In this document: positions 21,277 through 43,000 of the stretch, one piece after another
Numbering within the stretch: position 1 is the first letter of the stretch
How the letters are laid out: each line of letters opens with the position of its first letter
Assembly: GCF_000003815.2 (NCBI RefSeq)
Contig: NC_049989.1
Span: 23,183,626 to 23,245,625, forward strand
Origin: Branchiostoma floridae
Lineage: Eukaryota > Chordata > Leptocardii > Amphioxiformes > Branchiostomatidae
Direction of reading: 5' to 3'
Length of the DNA stretch: 62,000 bases
The notes under the pieces: model-generated
What the model was told of the DNA's origin: nothing
The model's input: the letters and a program-made list of their open reading frames with translations, nothing else
Database searches by the model: none
Position numbers and translations under genes: made by a program

Positions 21277-21510
21277 ATTTTAAACATACATGTGTCAGCA
21301 GCCCCCCCCCCATCAACTCATAGTTATTACTGCATCAAACATACATGTGTCAGCGGCTCCCCCTATCAGCCTACAGTGATTACTGCATCAAACTTGCATG
21401 TGTCAGCAGCTCCCCCTATCAACTCATAGTTATTACTGCATCAAACATACATGTGTCAGCAGCTCCCCCTATCAAGCCACAGTGATTACTGCATCAGACT
21501 CGCATGTTTT
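21277..21510. repeat. About 60-bp tandem repeat, four copies
   Basis: The unit contains CATACATGTGTCAGCAGCTC and CCCTATCAACTCATAGTTATT and is repeated about four times with substitutions. It lies downstream of the ASL stop on the 3' side. Confidence 0.8.
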
Positions 21511-21708
21511 AGTTCAGAGTGACGTCCATCTCCATTCTGGACTTCATGGTGTGTGACCTGGTACACAAACAAGAAAAACCAAAAATCACACAACGGTTGA
21601 AGGCTCCCTTTCCACTAGGCGGCAACCGTAAAGCGGTAACAAATTTCATCTGACGTGTGTTACCCTTGATTGTATAGTCAGAATAAGAAGCATGGCACAC
21701 ATCAGGGC

Positions 21709-22052
21709 TCGAAATACCCACTTGCCCACTTGAAAATGCAACCACATTTTGCTTTGCGCAACTTAATTCTAAACCCAGGTTGCACACTGAGCAACCTGAA
21801 ATTTGCTGTTGGAACACTGGCTTTTTCCCCACCTACATGCATTTGCTTTTGTACTTATTTTTTGATAACATAAAACATATTACATAGTTACATATAACTG
21901 GAAGAAAAGATAATGGATAAGTAGCTGATTTGAAGAAAGTAACAATTTGAAAGTGGGGCAACCTGAAATGTTGATGGCACAACCTGGCTTTTGACTCAGG
22001 TTGCCACTTGGACAACCTGGCTGAAAAAAGTATTTCGGGCACTGCACATGAT
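21709..22052. mobile_element. Inverted-repeat element with AGGGCTCGAAATAC end
   Basis: It begins CAGGGCTCGAAATACCCAC and ends AAAAGTATTTCGGGCACTG, matching the termini of the elements at 33119 and 36231. The interior holds several CAACCTGG-type repeats and differs from those two. Non-autonomous DNA element, hAT-like only by its CAGGG end. Confidence 0.55.
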
Positions 22053-22287
22053 TTAAAAGACAACAAAACACTCAAGACACTGGATATTCTGGGGCCTGCT
22101 TTTAGCAAGGCCTGCTTCCTGTAATCACTAGGCGCACTAGACACCCTGAGGAGGTCCTCTGACAAGCATGAAATTCTGATTGACCAGGGATGCCACTTGG
22201 TCAAAGTTCAAGACTGACAGTAATTTTGCCCCTCAGGTTGCTGCCTGATCAAAGTATTTCAGGCACTGTTCTGAAGCAGAATGACAC

Positions 22288-22325
22288 CTACTTCTTCCTC
22301 ATGTGCGCCAGCCACTCATTGGTTA
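22288..22325. repeat. Partial duplicate of the ASL last coding codons
   Basis: CTTCCTCATGTGCGCCAGCC at about 22294 repeats the end of ASL exon 13 (CTTGTTCCTCATGTGAGCCA at 22371) about 75 bp downstream of the real stop in the gene's orientation. A short TTTGTTTG-type simple repeat (- strand) lies between. Confidence 0.7.
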
Positions 22326-22367
22326 TGTAAAACAAACAAATAAACAAACAAACAAACGAAAGCCTCC

Positions 22368-30943
<8,576 letters not shown>

Positions 30944-30952
<9 letters not shown>

Positions 30953-31023
30953 TCTCAATACGTCGCCTGGCAACACGGACAGAAGGGAGAATCTGCTTCT
31001 TGATCAGAGGATGCCAAAGCCAC
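30944..31023 (-). other. ASL: ASL exon 1: 5' UTR end and start codon
   Basis: After a CTTCAACAG acceptor (exon from 31023 downwards) the exon carries untranslated sequence, then ATGAGTGAG at 30952-30944 and the donor GTGAGT. The start was chosen because MSE then joins in frame to GSKLWGG, matching the short N-terminal extension of animal ASL. An upstream ATG at 30976 in this exon is in the same frame (MLPGDVLR before MSE), so a slightly longer N-terminus is possible. Confidence 0.75.
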
Positions 31024-33118
31024 CTGTTGAAGAGAGAAATGTTTGTCATCATATTTTTAGATATAAACAGGTAATAAAATAGAGGTGAAGACATTAAATA
31101 CAGTATTTAAAAACAAAAATTAGCTTAATCGAAAATGCTAGTATAGAGCTGAGTTTCTTGCATTTGACATGAAAATTATGGACCGATTTTAGCGTCCAAT
31201 TTTCATGTTGAATGTCGAAATCAACTTGGATCATTTGATACATTTGACATCTTTAAAGGTCCATATTGTATACAGTCAATATACGAACATGAAACATGAC
31301 CTCTTTGGGTATCGTTAAACAAAAGAGTATGATTTCCAAGGAAATGGACAGGCATGACACTCAGTCAAACATCTAGAAAGACACAAAACAGAGAAGGGTG
31401 GAGAAAACTGGCCACCAGATTTTCTATGGTGCACCAATGATCAAACAGACTGCAGGACAGACAATACCAGCTATTGAGGTGACTGATAGCCATCTTACAC
31501 AGTGAGGACGATGCAAATGCAAAGTTCACTAAATGATACTGTACATGTACTCAGGACACTACGCAACAGACAGGAAATAAGAATGAAATATGTCAACCTG
31601 ATGAGTGGGTACAGCCCTCACCTCTTAGTCTCTGTTAGCAAATGAGACCACCTGGGTGATGCTGGGAGATTTTTATCGACCAATCAGAACAGCAGGAGGC
31701 TACGAATGAGCCAATCAAATGGGACAAGGATCTGTATTACTCTGAATCAAAGTGGTGGGATTATTGTTCCAACTAAAAAACTTTTAAAATATGGCAAAAA
31801 AAATCCTTTCCCTTGTACTGGAAAATTAAATCTCAGCAAACTAAAACTGAATCAATAGTTGTGTAGTAATACATTTGTATGTAGAAATTTAAGCAACAAG
31901 GTTAATTTCTCAATGAATCATGCTAGGTGTAATATCCCTTAATAGTCATCATATATAACCCTACACAATCTATATATTTTGGTGCTCGCACAGTAAAATA
32001 TGCATCTGTACAGCTTTAATTTTAGGTGCACAATACATGCGTAACGTTATATGTACCAAGTATTTCCAGCCTTGGTACGTATGAGCATACATCATTACAT
32101 GTACATCAGGTCAATCAGTGCCCAAGCCTGACCATGCATGTCAGACAGGCTTTTAGCTAGGCATGCATCAACGCGTCATTTAGACGCACTGTCCTAACAA
32201 ACATAAGAAATCGGACGCAATACTTTTGCCCAAATTTTTCCTCCCAGCCTCAGTCAGGGCAAACATATTGTAACAGACACACAAAAATCTTGGCTGAATT
32301 CTAGAAAATATGCACCTCAAAATGCAGGAAATAGCATTTCAGAGGGTTATGATTTTAAAATGGGACCCCCCTACAATGGAACCCCCTACAATGCTCGCGC
32401 CTGCGAGCGCCGCAGATCACTCCGATTACTTTGGACGCCCTAAAATTAATTCCTAGCTAAAAGCTTGATGTCAGATAAAGATACAACAAGCTTCAGGCAA
32501 TTAGGGATGTGGCTTTAGTGTGCACTGGTGCATGTTAAATTGTCTAATAGATCATATATCATCCACTGAGTGATCGTAAACTGATAGGGTAAAATTAAAC
32601 ATGCAGCCACTAGAAAATTCAATCAAAGGAATTCCTTTCAAATTTATTAAGTCTAAACTAAATTTGTACCTGTATAGCCAGTATAACCATGGATGCCATT
32701 CAGTGTAACACACCAGCTTCTGTATTTGTACTTGTATAGTCGGTATAACTGTCCTTCAGCATAACACACCAGCTTACTAGTATGTATTTGTAATGTGTAC
32801 GTAGCCAGTCTAACTGCCCTTTGGCATATAACACACCAGCTTTGCAGGCATGCGGCATGGCAGCAGATGTTTATAGATATAAGTATGTTTCCTATAATAT
32901 TACAGTGAACCATTGCCACACCTAACCTTTGCATGTAACAGGCGTAAGCATTGTTTAAAACTATCTAGCTATAGTGAGGATACTAGCACACCCGGATGAT
33001 GATGATACTGTATACCTGGTGGCAACATGTTCCATTTGGATGGTACTCATGCCATGGAAAATAAGAATTATTATTAAAAAGTTCGAATTCAATATTGTAT
33101 TATCTTTTTTCTGGTAAT

Positions 33119-33473
33119 ACAGTGCTCAAAATTCATTTTTGGGATTAGGTGCACTGGTGCACCCAGTTAAAAAAATTGGGTGCACCAAAAAAATTTTGGG
33201 TGCACCACTTAAATTCAAGTAATGACGTGATAATAAAACTTAGTTACAAGCTATCAAATTCTTAAACAAGTACCATGACAGACATTTTTATTATCTTTCT
33301 AACACTTAGACGTCAAGAAAATGATGTATACTTAGTATACTTTGATATCTTTACATACATAAAAGTAAGAAAATATTTAGGTGCACCCTGTGCACCCACA
33401 GAAAATAATTGGGTGCACAGCTCCAATTTTGGGTGCACCTGGGGGCACATGCACCCAGTATTTCGAGCCCTGT
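33119..33473. mobile_element. Inverted-repeat element, GCTCGAAAT family
   Basis: Ends CAGTGCTCAAAATTCA and TATTTCGAGCCCTG are inverted. The interior has a long imperfect inverted repeat of GGTGCACC/GGGTGCAC motifs. A second copy of the same family, in the other orientation, is at 36231-36559. Confidence 0.75.
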
Positions 33474-34324
33474 AATATCTAAATGTGCATTTCAAGCATT
33501 AGGCCTAACAATAATAATTGAACATTAAAATAAAATCAGGAACAATAATCATCTATCTGTCTGATTATATCTGAAACAAGCCCGGCCAATTATTACCTGG
33601 CATGATGACACACTGATGCACATTAATGTACAAATCCCCTGTCAATTCATCTACTCATCGGCATTACGAGGAGAAAACAATTAGGCAGGACTAATTCAAC
33701 TGAAGGACTCAGAGCCAGGACTAAAATAATTTTTTTCTGCATGTTGTAATGTTATATTATATGCAAATGGATCTGGAGCAGATAACATTCCAAATAATCT
33801 TCATTGAGAACTGCACCTACTGATCACACATTTTTCTTTGCCTTTTACTAAAGTTTTAGTCTATGAAGATAGGGGGGGCCATCCTTTGTAGTAGTAACCA
33901 CTGGCTCAATTTTGTCTTTCTCTGAGCACAGACATATAGGATTGAGCCAGCAGTTAGTACGGAGGATGGTACATAGGCTACCAACATAAGACAATATTTG
34001 TTAACCTTGTAATAAATTGCTTGTAACCTACAAATGTACTATATGAAGTGAAATCTTTTAGGGCAGCATCATAGGGTTGAGTCAGTGCAATACCAAGTTA
34101 GTTATACACTACTCCAATTTGACATGCACAAAATAAAATATCCTGTACATGTATGGCCATATTTGGAGCCCTCAATGTGTGGCATCCCTTGTCAATTTCA
34201 AATCCTGCTTAACACGATAACAGCATGACAAGGAAAAATTTTATCAAGCATGGCCGAATTTATTTAGGGATCCATTCCTCTATTAATATAGATGCATTTT
34301 AAATGAATACAGCATTTCTTTGGA

Positions 34325-34462
34325 CCCTGGTTGTCATAGAACAGCACTAGTCGACCAAAGGAGTTATGCTGCCCATGTGGGCCTGCTAATACAATTTACG
34401 GGGCTAGGGGCTCGTTGAAACACTCGTTGCGGCTGAGCGCTGTTATCTGGCAACCAGGGTAG
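34325..34462. mobile_element. Small inverted-repeat element
   Basis: Left end GACCCTGGTTGTCATAGAAC and the complement of the right end (ACCCTGGTTGCCAGATAAC) match imperfectly over about 25 bp around a 90-bp centre. Confidence 0.5.
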
Positions 34463-34744
34463 TGTTAGTAATACATGAGACATAAACAAAACAGGTCTCG
34501 GGAATCGGGATATTGTTATGCAAATTGATCAACAGAGGCTTATAAACATATGTCAGAACTTGCATGAAGCTTGGTCGAGGCAAGAACTGGGCCTTGACCT
34601 TTGACCTGCTTTAGAATGGACCTATGAAAAGCACACACACTTAAATGTTACACGGACACACAAAAACGTGTAACGTTACACAGACACTAAAGTTTGATAC
34701 ACACAAAATCTCATACATGCATATACAAGCACTTATAACGTTTC

Positions 34745-34798
34745 ACACACACACACACACACACACACGCATGCACACACACACACACACACACACAA
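34745..34798. repeat. CA microsatellite
   Basis: CA dinucleotide run interrupted by CGCATG. Shorter CA runs lie at about 35817-35842. Confidence 0.9.
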
Positions 34799-35094
34799 AC
34801 CTATGTTACGGGGACAGATTGAACTGAAATATTTTATAACAAAGTACTGTAGATATTCACTTGCACGTTGAAATTCGGACCACATTGTTAGCTGTACGTG
34901 TACGGAGGAGAAATTTATGGACGATCAGAGGGGCGTGGTGGGGGAGGGGGAGCGTTTGGCTCCAATCTCGGAACTGTCAACACGGAAAAACTCAATATTA
35001 CGTCACTAACAACTGATATCCTTACTTTTTATGAAACTATGAATTTTTAGAAAACCTATGACGCGAAATATGTGAGTGACAACAGCGATCCTAC

Positions 35095-35185
35095 CTTGAT
35101 TGAAGAGGAAAAGTGAAAGTGGATCGTGGACTTTCATTCACACGGGCGCCGCCATGTTGGAAGTTCTATTACCCAGCATGCACGG
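35095..35185 (-). promoter_or_regulatory. ASL: Likely ASL promoter and 5' non-coding exon
   Basis: On the - strand the sequence AACATGGCGGCGCC (35158-35145), a YY1-type promoter motif in transcript orientation, is followed by about 50 bp ending CAATCAAG and the donor GTAGGA after 35095. Just upstream, TACCCAGCATGC (+ strand, about 35169-35180) resembles the ZNF143/SBS core. There is no TATA box. The exon and TSS are inferred from motif order and the donor. Confidence 0.6.
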
Positions 35186-36230
35186 GGGCTGGGAAAACTG
35201 GAAATTTGACACCAACCCCGCAAAAGTTCCCCGGGGTGTGCTGGTGGGGCCGGCGGGCGGGATACACGTCAAGCGCCGTACAGGGACCAGGCAGCTCCCG
35301 ATGGTGCGTGGGAAACATCAGTTGTAACGTTATGTAAGATAAACATGTATTTTGGTTTTATTAATCAAATATTTTTTATGGATTTTTTTCACACCTCATG
35401 GGCACCTAACGTTATACTATTTTATGCATCTTGAGGAATTTTGCAGAAATTCTTGTGAACAAATCGTCTTCTGAACTCAAGTGACCATAACAAAGTCTCA
35501 TAATTGCTATCTCGTCTTACAGTCAGACATATCATTTTTTACACTCATTATCCGGTAACGTTACTTAAAGTTTGTTTCTTCCAAGCTACGTTACAATTTT
35601 ATTTCACCCAGCTGAGTATCAAAATTACTAGTATACACTTTTCATATCTGTATGTGTGTGTGTTGGTGGGGAGACCACAATGTTAATTTCGCCACTGAGA
35701 TTCAGAGGGGCACATACGTATAACGTTAAGCATATAAAATTAGTTAACTTACATTTATTTCGTTTGATTCATAATGATTTAACAGTGTTAGATTAACACT
35801 CACATCCTCTCCCTACAACACACACACACACACACATACACACATTTAGAATGTAAGAAAATGTACAAATCATTATTATGGCTGTTATTTACATTTTTAC
35901 AGAATGACTTCGGTGTACTATTATTATGTGAGGTAACAATGTTTAATTTTCTGTTATTTCCACCTTTGGACAAGCGCAGTTAAAGTTCAGTACACTTACA
36001 TGAAAATTTGACACAACATGATTTTAGGGCACCGTGTATTTGTCTTATTATAACTATAATGTATCGTCAGCTAACAGTCCACTGAATTGTCAACGCAGCA
36101 TTTCAGCCAACTTTGTACATCGAGTTGACCACAAGACTGTATATAAATGTAAAGTTTGAAACAAAACCAAATCATTACTAATGTATTTTTAAAGTAGCAT
36201 CAAGAAATCATCAGAGCAGGGCTCGAAATA
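35186..36230. other. Intergenic between ASL and the alpha/beta-hydrolase gene
   Basis: AT-rich, with a CA run near 35817. No gene seen. ASL (5' end) and the hydrolase gene (3' end) are in tandem here. Confidence 0.5.
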
Positions 36231-36559
36231 CTGGGTGCATGTGCACCCAGGTGTGGGTGCATGTGCACCCAGGTGCACCCAAAATTGGAGCTGTGTACCC
36301 AATTATTTTCTGTGGGTGCACAGGGTGCATTCTTAGGTTTATGTATGAAAAGATATCAAAGTATACTAGTATACATCATATTCTTGACATCTAAGTGTTA
36401 GAAAAATACTTGTCTAAGAATTTGATAGCTTGCAAGTAAGTTTTATTATTAGGTTATTACTTAAATCTAAGTGGTGCACCCAATTTTTTTTGGTGCACCC
36501 ATTTTTTTAAGCTGGGTGCACCAGTGCACCTAATCCCCCAAATGAATTTCGAGCCCTGT
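36231..36559. mobile_element. Inverted-repeat element, GCTCGAAAT family, at the 3' end of the hydrolase gene
   Basis: It begins CAGGGCTCGAAATACTGGG and ends AATTTCGAGCCCTG, with TCAGAG on both outer sides as a possible short target duplication. It has the same GGTGCACC-rich interior as 33119-33473. Its right end lies about 15 bp beyond the hydrolase stop codon, so it would make up most of that gene's 3' UTR. Confidence 0.78.
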
Positions 36560-36573
36560 CAGAGGCTTGTGAT

Positions 36574-39500
36574 TTACGCGATGGTCGGCAGCCCGTCCAA
36601 GTACCGGAGGATCTCTCCCGTGGTCCATTGCGACTCCTCCACAGGGAAGCCCAGCGTACAGTCCTGACACGTGGCCACCTGTGATTGGTCTGTGTACGTG
36701 GCCGTACCCAACTTGTACTCGTACGCATAGTCATGGCGACGAATGGCATCCCGGCATGCCTGCGAGTCCAGGGGCTGCTTGTTTTTGATACACTGGAGTG
36801 AAATATGATGAAAAAAAGTGAAAAATTATGTGTGGTAGGTTTATTTTAAATTTCGTTGTACATTCTCAATGTTTGAAGAAAAAAACGAATTATGTGGCAG
36901 GTTGTGTCATGCTTGCCTGCAAAGCTAAGATAGTGTTTAACTTGGTAGGGCGGTTATTGCAACCTGTTGAACAGTTCAAATTCAAGATTCCAAAATCTGC
37001 CCCTGTCCCTGGTGCTGAATGACACACCAACAAGACTGGTGCCCCTGTCCCTGGTGCTGAATGACACACCAACAAGACTGGTGCCCCTGTCCCTGGTGCT
37101 GAATGACACACCAACAAGACTGGTGCCTCTGTCCCTGGTGCTGAATGACGCACCAACAAGACTGGTGCCCCTGTCCCTGGTGCTGAATGACACACCAACA
37201 TGACTGGTGCCCCTGTCCCTGGTGCTGAATGACACACCAACAAGACTGGTGTCCCTGTCCCTGGTGCTGAATGACACCACTTTTTATACTCCACACAACA
37301 TGACCTCTTTGCAAATCAAAGCAGTTATCCTTGACTTGACTTGGCAGTAATGGTCTTTATTCTCTGACCCCTTACAAATACCTGATCGATGGCCTATGAC
37401 TGCCCTTTGAAAGTTGAGAGGTAAAAGCTGATTGGTGACCTCTGACTCACCTGTGCCGTGTCATTGGTCCGGCTGGCCATGACTAAAAGAGGGATGTCCC
37501 TACTGATGGTGTTGTTCTGGAAGGGGTACGGGTGGCGGAAGTGGTCGACCATTGCGAAGTACTGGTAGGTCCATGACTTCTCGTTGTAGGAATTGAGGAA
37601 GCGGTAGGCGTCGTAGTACTCTTGTGGCTGGAAGGGAGTAGAACACAGCTTTTGNNNNNNNNNNNNNNNNNNNNNNNNNNNNNNNNNNNNNNNNNNNNNN
37701 NNNNNNNNNNNNNNNNNNNNNNNNNNNNNNNNNNNNNNNNNNNNNNNNNNNNNNNNNNNNNNNNNNNNNNNNNNNNNNNNNNNNNNNNNNNNNNNNNNNN
37801 NNNNNNNNNNNNNNNNNNNNNNNNNNNNNNNNNNNNNNNNNNNNNNNNNNNNNNNNNNNNNNNNNNNNNNNNNNNNNNNNNNNNNNNNNNNNNNNNNNNN
37901 NNNNNNNNNNNNNNNNNNNNNNNNNNNNNNNNNNNNNNNNNNNNNNNNNNNNNNNNNNNNNNNNNNNNNNNNNNNNNNNNNNNNNNNNNNNNNNNNNNNN
38001 NNNNNNNNNNNNNNNNNNNNNNNNNNNNNNNNNNNNNNNNNNNNNNNNNNNNNNNNNNNNNNNNNNNNNNNNNNNNNNNNNNNNNNNNNNNNNNNNNNNN
38101 NNNNNNNNNNNNNNNNNNNNNNNNNNNNNNNNNNNNNNNNNNNNNNNNNNNNNNNNNNNNNNNNNNNNNNNNNNNNNNNNNNNNNNNNNNNNNNNNNNNN
38201 NNNNNNNNNNNNNNNNNNNNNNNNNNNNNNNNNNNNNNNNNNNNNNNNNNNNNNNNNNNNNNNNNNNNNNNNNNNNNNNNNNNNNNNNNNNNNNNNNNNN
38301 NNNNNNNNNNNNNNNNNNNNNNNNNNNNNNNNNNNNNNNNNNNNNNNNNNNNNNNNNNNNNNNNNNNNNNNNNNNNNNNNNNNNNNNNNNNNNNNNNNNN
38401 NNNNNNNNNNNNNNNNNNNNNNNNNNNNNNNNNNNNNNNNNNNNNNNNNAATACACATACACACACTTCACAGATTTGGCAGGCCACCAGCACAACTTTG
38501 TGGCTTCAGGCCAGGCGTATTACCTGGAAAGTGGCCCTATCCGTCCCGCCCCCCGCAAAGACGAACATCAGGCCCCACTGCACCCCCACAGTCCTGATGA
38601 CGTCATGCAGGAACACGCGGCTGCCAAAGGCTTCCTCCCTCCGCCGCTCCATCTCTGCTTCCGTCAGGTTCCGCACGAAACTTGGGGATATCATTGAAGA
38701 GGTTCATCAGTCACGTATGCATACAGTTACAACAATTTTCTTCGATCAATGACTGTTTTGTAAAGGTACAGTACATACCTGCCAAATTTTCCCTCACGCA
38801 AGCCTGACCTAGTCTCGTGTTCTATCGAGAACTGAGACTAGGTCATTTCCCTTGACGAAGATGTGCTGATAGACATCGAAAATTTGGGAGGTATGTATTG
38901 TACCTTTAAAAAACAGTCATTGATTGAAGAAAATTGTTGTAACCGAAACTTGGGAAAGAATTAACCTCAGAATGATTCAGTATATACTATATATCAGTCG
39001 TCCACTGCGTTCTACTGCTGCTGTGGTCTGGACACCCTGCTATTTTCTTTATTTAAATCTTTTTCCATGCAATATCCTTGACAGTAAGTTTTACATTTGT
39101 ATTAAGTTATTCTGCCACCTCTGTACTCTATTTAGTATCACTGCGGCAGTTGTTAGATTTTTCTCATTTAGTGGTGTATCTCATGATATATAAATGGCAA
39201 TGCAAAGTGGACTCCCAGAGAATGGAGGAGACGCAGAGGGAGGTCATGCACTAGTTGAGCTAGGTGGAGAGACAACCTGCTGAAACATCTAGTCCCCACC
39301 TGGCCACAGACTGCAAGATGCAGAAGTATCACTGCGACAGTGCTTAGATTTTCCTCTTTGCTTCTGGTCATTTAGTGGTGTATCTTTATATAAATGGCAA
39401 TGCGAACCACGAAACTAAGTGGAAAAAAGATGGGTCATCTCTCACCGGTCCTGCCGAAACTCAAACTCGTCATCATAGCAGTCCATGAGGATGAGTGACG

Positions 39501-39966
39501 TCACGTTCTCGCGGTGCGTTCGCGCGAACTCCCAGGCCAGGTTCACTCCCCCTCCCCAGGCAGCAACAACGAACGGTCCCCGCTCACCTGGAAAACAGAC
39601 AAATGACTGGATGACTGACGTATAGTAAAAGAGTCAAATATCAAGATACTGGAATTCTGCATCACCTGAAGGGTATGAGGTATAGATATTTGCTTGTTTG
39701 TTTGTCCATCTCTCTTTCTCACTATCTCTCGAACATCTCTCTCTGACAACTCTCTTTAAGTCTATGATAATTCTCCAGCCACTGTCTGATATACCCCTAA
39801 TCTCTGATATCTCTCAGAATTTTTTTCTAATGTCTCATTCTGATTTTTCTCTCTCCCTCTATCTGTCTAATCTGTCTTTATGCACTTCTACTACCTCTGT
39901 CTCTCTCTCTCTCTGTCTCTCTCTCCCTGTCTCTCTCTGTCTCTCTGTCTCTCTCTCCCTTTCTCT

Positions 39967-40024
<58 letters not shown>

Positions 40025-43000
40025 TTCTCTCTCTAACTCTCTCTCTGACTCTCTCTCTTCTCTCCCTTTCTCTCTCAGCCACAGAAGTCAGGAAACGGTA
40101 CGATATTCCACCCCTCTGCTCGGAGCCCCCCACGCACCTGTGGCCTGTATGAGGGGATAGTGGTAGGAGTCGTCCTGGTTGGCGAAGCCGTAGTCGGACA
40201 GCCCCATGCCCGGCTTGTCGTAGGCGCAGGCCCGCCAGCCGGCCCGTACCAGCCCCCGGTGGATGCCCAGTAGGTCGTACATGGTGTGGCCGCCGCCCGT
40301 CTCCAGCCAGACGGTGGGGCGGGAGGCGTTCACCGGCCCGTCGCACCACACGTGGAACCGCTGCCTGCCCAGACCGTACCGGACCTGCAGGGGAAAGCGT
40401 GGTGTCAGTCATACCCTAGCCTAGCTAGATTCTTTAAAATGATGTAAACAAAATTGAAATGATGTAAAAAAAATGAAAACAGTGAAAAAAACGTCTTATC
40501 TCTCTATTCTAGTTTTCTTTTCTTTTTTTGATTTTGCTATACCCCCATTAAAAACGGGCATCCAGTGTATAGTGGCTTCACCGGTATCCAGTCTATCGTG
40601 GCTAAGCCACGACCAAGCTTTCTCAACGATTTCCGATAGTCTGAGATCATTTAAATATACATGTATACAGATTTACATCGATATTAGTAATGCTCTGTGC
40701 CCAAAAGGGTATCCAGTCGAAACTACCACCGGAGCCAAAGTTTACAAGGGTGGCCGAAAGCTTCTTCTGTCCCAAACCCACCTCCAGAAATGTCCCTGGG
40801 GCCGCGGAACCTCCGTGCTGGGCGTATCCGATACCCTGTACCCAAGCGCCACCTAGCATCATCGCGAAGAACAGCAGTGCCAAGACTCGCAGGAGGTGGT
40901 TCAGAAATTGCAACCGGTCTCTCGCAGTGGCCTAAAAGAACAAAAGAACATCTTCACAGCTTTGCCATAGCAAAACCTGTAATGTGTTAGTAGGTGTTTT
41001 ATGTGCGCCACCATTTTGTTTCTCATGATGCTAAGGGTGGTGTATGATGGAAAGTGGTTGCCGTTCACAAGTTAACAATTTGATATGAAAATGTTGTGTC
41101 GCTCCTTCTGGTTGGTCAGAATGAATCGACACTAGCTGGTGCCGGTGTCAATGCAAATCGACACCGGTACCGGTGTCGATTCATTCTGATCAATCAGAAG
41201 GAGTGATACACACGACTTGGCAGGCATCTATGTGTTACGGCGTCATATGAAACGGGACCTTCTGACTAGTCCGCGGCGCCTGGCTATATGATAATGTCTG
41301 TTTTACGGTGGGCTGGTGATTTTGGCTGTGATCAATGTGTTATTTGTAAATAATAACGAAGTCCAGTGATCACATCAAAAAGTACATCGATGAATGTCAG
41401 ACACCCACGAACGACATTAGACGGGACAGGCAAGACTTTCAACTTTCAACTAAGGAGCAACGTACCCCTAGCCCCCCAAAAAACAGTGGAAATGGCCCCT
41501 GCAACCATATGTTAATGTGTTATAGTATATAGTATTGCATTTGCCTATATGACTGAGTAAAGATAGACTAGCGTGTAAAATGGGAAGGAAATGCTAGTGT
41601 AATTATTCTATAATGATTGTTTTTAGTTGTGTATATTTAGTCGTATATAGTGATTAGGTGGTTATCTTTGAATGTTCTGTACTTTAAACTTATGACTTGT
41701 GAATAAAAAGTGGGGAAAAAAAGAGAAAAAAAAAGACTTTCAACTTCAGGAGCATCACCTCAAGGCACTCCTTGTTCACACAGGAGCCGCTGCCCGGTTC
41801 CACAGCCACCTTGTCCCCAGGGACCCCACCATCCATGGGCAGGTGGCCGGTCACCTTGGCGCGAAGTTTGGCTTCTTCCCGTCTGGCCCAGGCCAGCAGG
41901 AGGTTGGAAGCGTTCACAAGTCCCAGCACCAAGGACCATACCACCGCGTCGGGAGGGGTCCAGGGTTGGCCAACACAGCTGCCTGCAGGTGCGTTAATAA
42001 ATGAATGATGAATGAACGAAAGAATGAATGCACGAACGAAAGAATGAATTGACGAATGAATGTATGGATGGATGAAATTTTGTTAAATTGTCTTGCACCT
42101 GTAACGCTTATGATATAACACCAAAATTATATTTAATGATAACGTAAGGTGTATGAATAAATGTAACATCCCACAAACGAATTCGAAAACACTGGACCTG
42201 ACATCAAACCATGCATACAATTAATGTAGAATCAATAATTGATGAGCCAAGTCATATTGCGTTAAATCTAATGAAACACACATTTTTAAAATTAGCAGAA
42301 TCCAAGGCGGTGGATGAATGACCACACGGAGGATCTATTTTTGGGACAGGCGCTGACGTCATCTAGATTCAAAATACAAAAATATCGTGGTCTTACCAAT
42401 GAAGAAGAAAAAGGACACCGTTGTCATGGCGATGAAATAAACCACGTCATACGTTCTGCAGCACATGCTGTTCCAACAGTCACCCTCGCTGTCCTAAGGC
42501 CAGTTTTAAGAGGTAGGTGTTACTTTGTTTTGTATGTAATGAAATGTGCAAACCTTAATTCGGTCTTCGTGCATAATAAACAATATCAACGTAGGGTTTC
42601 CAGACAAAACTTAACGTATCGGGGGAATTCTTGAGAATTAAATTTTGTTTGTCGAGATATTGAGATGGTATTGAGATAAGTAAATAGAAAGAAAGTCAGG
42701 GTACGAAAAAACGGACTTTCCGTTCCCGGCCAGGTATGACCTTTCAACTTTTGACGTCGCCCCGTAAGGTGAACAGGTGTGACGTGACGTCACACAATAA
42801 ACGCGCGGCCGAGCGGACCCTGAACCCGGAAGTGACTTTCCACCATCCGATATAAATATAAGGGATTATAAATAGACAGTACAATTAAGGTATTACTAAG
42901 TAATTGGACAGGGGGAGAGTCCACCGTGAGTCACAGTAATATTCAAATGGTGGGAAGAGGGACAAATTAATCTCCCTGTTTCGCCAATGTCTACTATTTC

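Larger units (their letters stand above)
31024..35094 (-). other. ASL intron 1
   Basis: About 4 kb between the proposed 5' non-coding exon and the start-codon exon. It holds a three-copy tandem repeat (about 32668-32850, motif AACACACCAGCTT), a hAT-like inverted-repeat element (33119-33473), a small inverted-repeat element (34325-34462) and a CA microsatellite (34745-34798). No coding exon is recognised. Confidence 0.55.

Noticed and set aside
37394-38752. Long open frames across the N gap
   Set aside because: They exist only because N contains no stop codons.
39698-40152. Ser/Leu-rich open frames
   Set aside because: Translation of the CT microsatellite.
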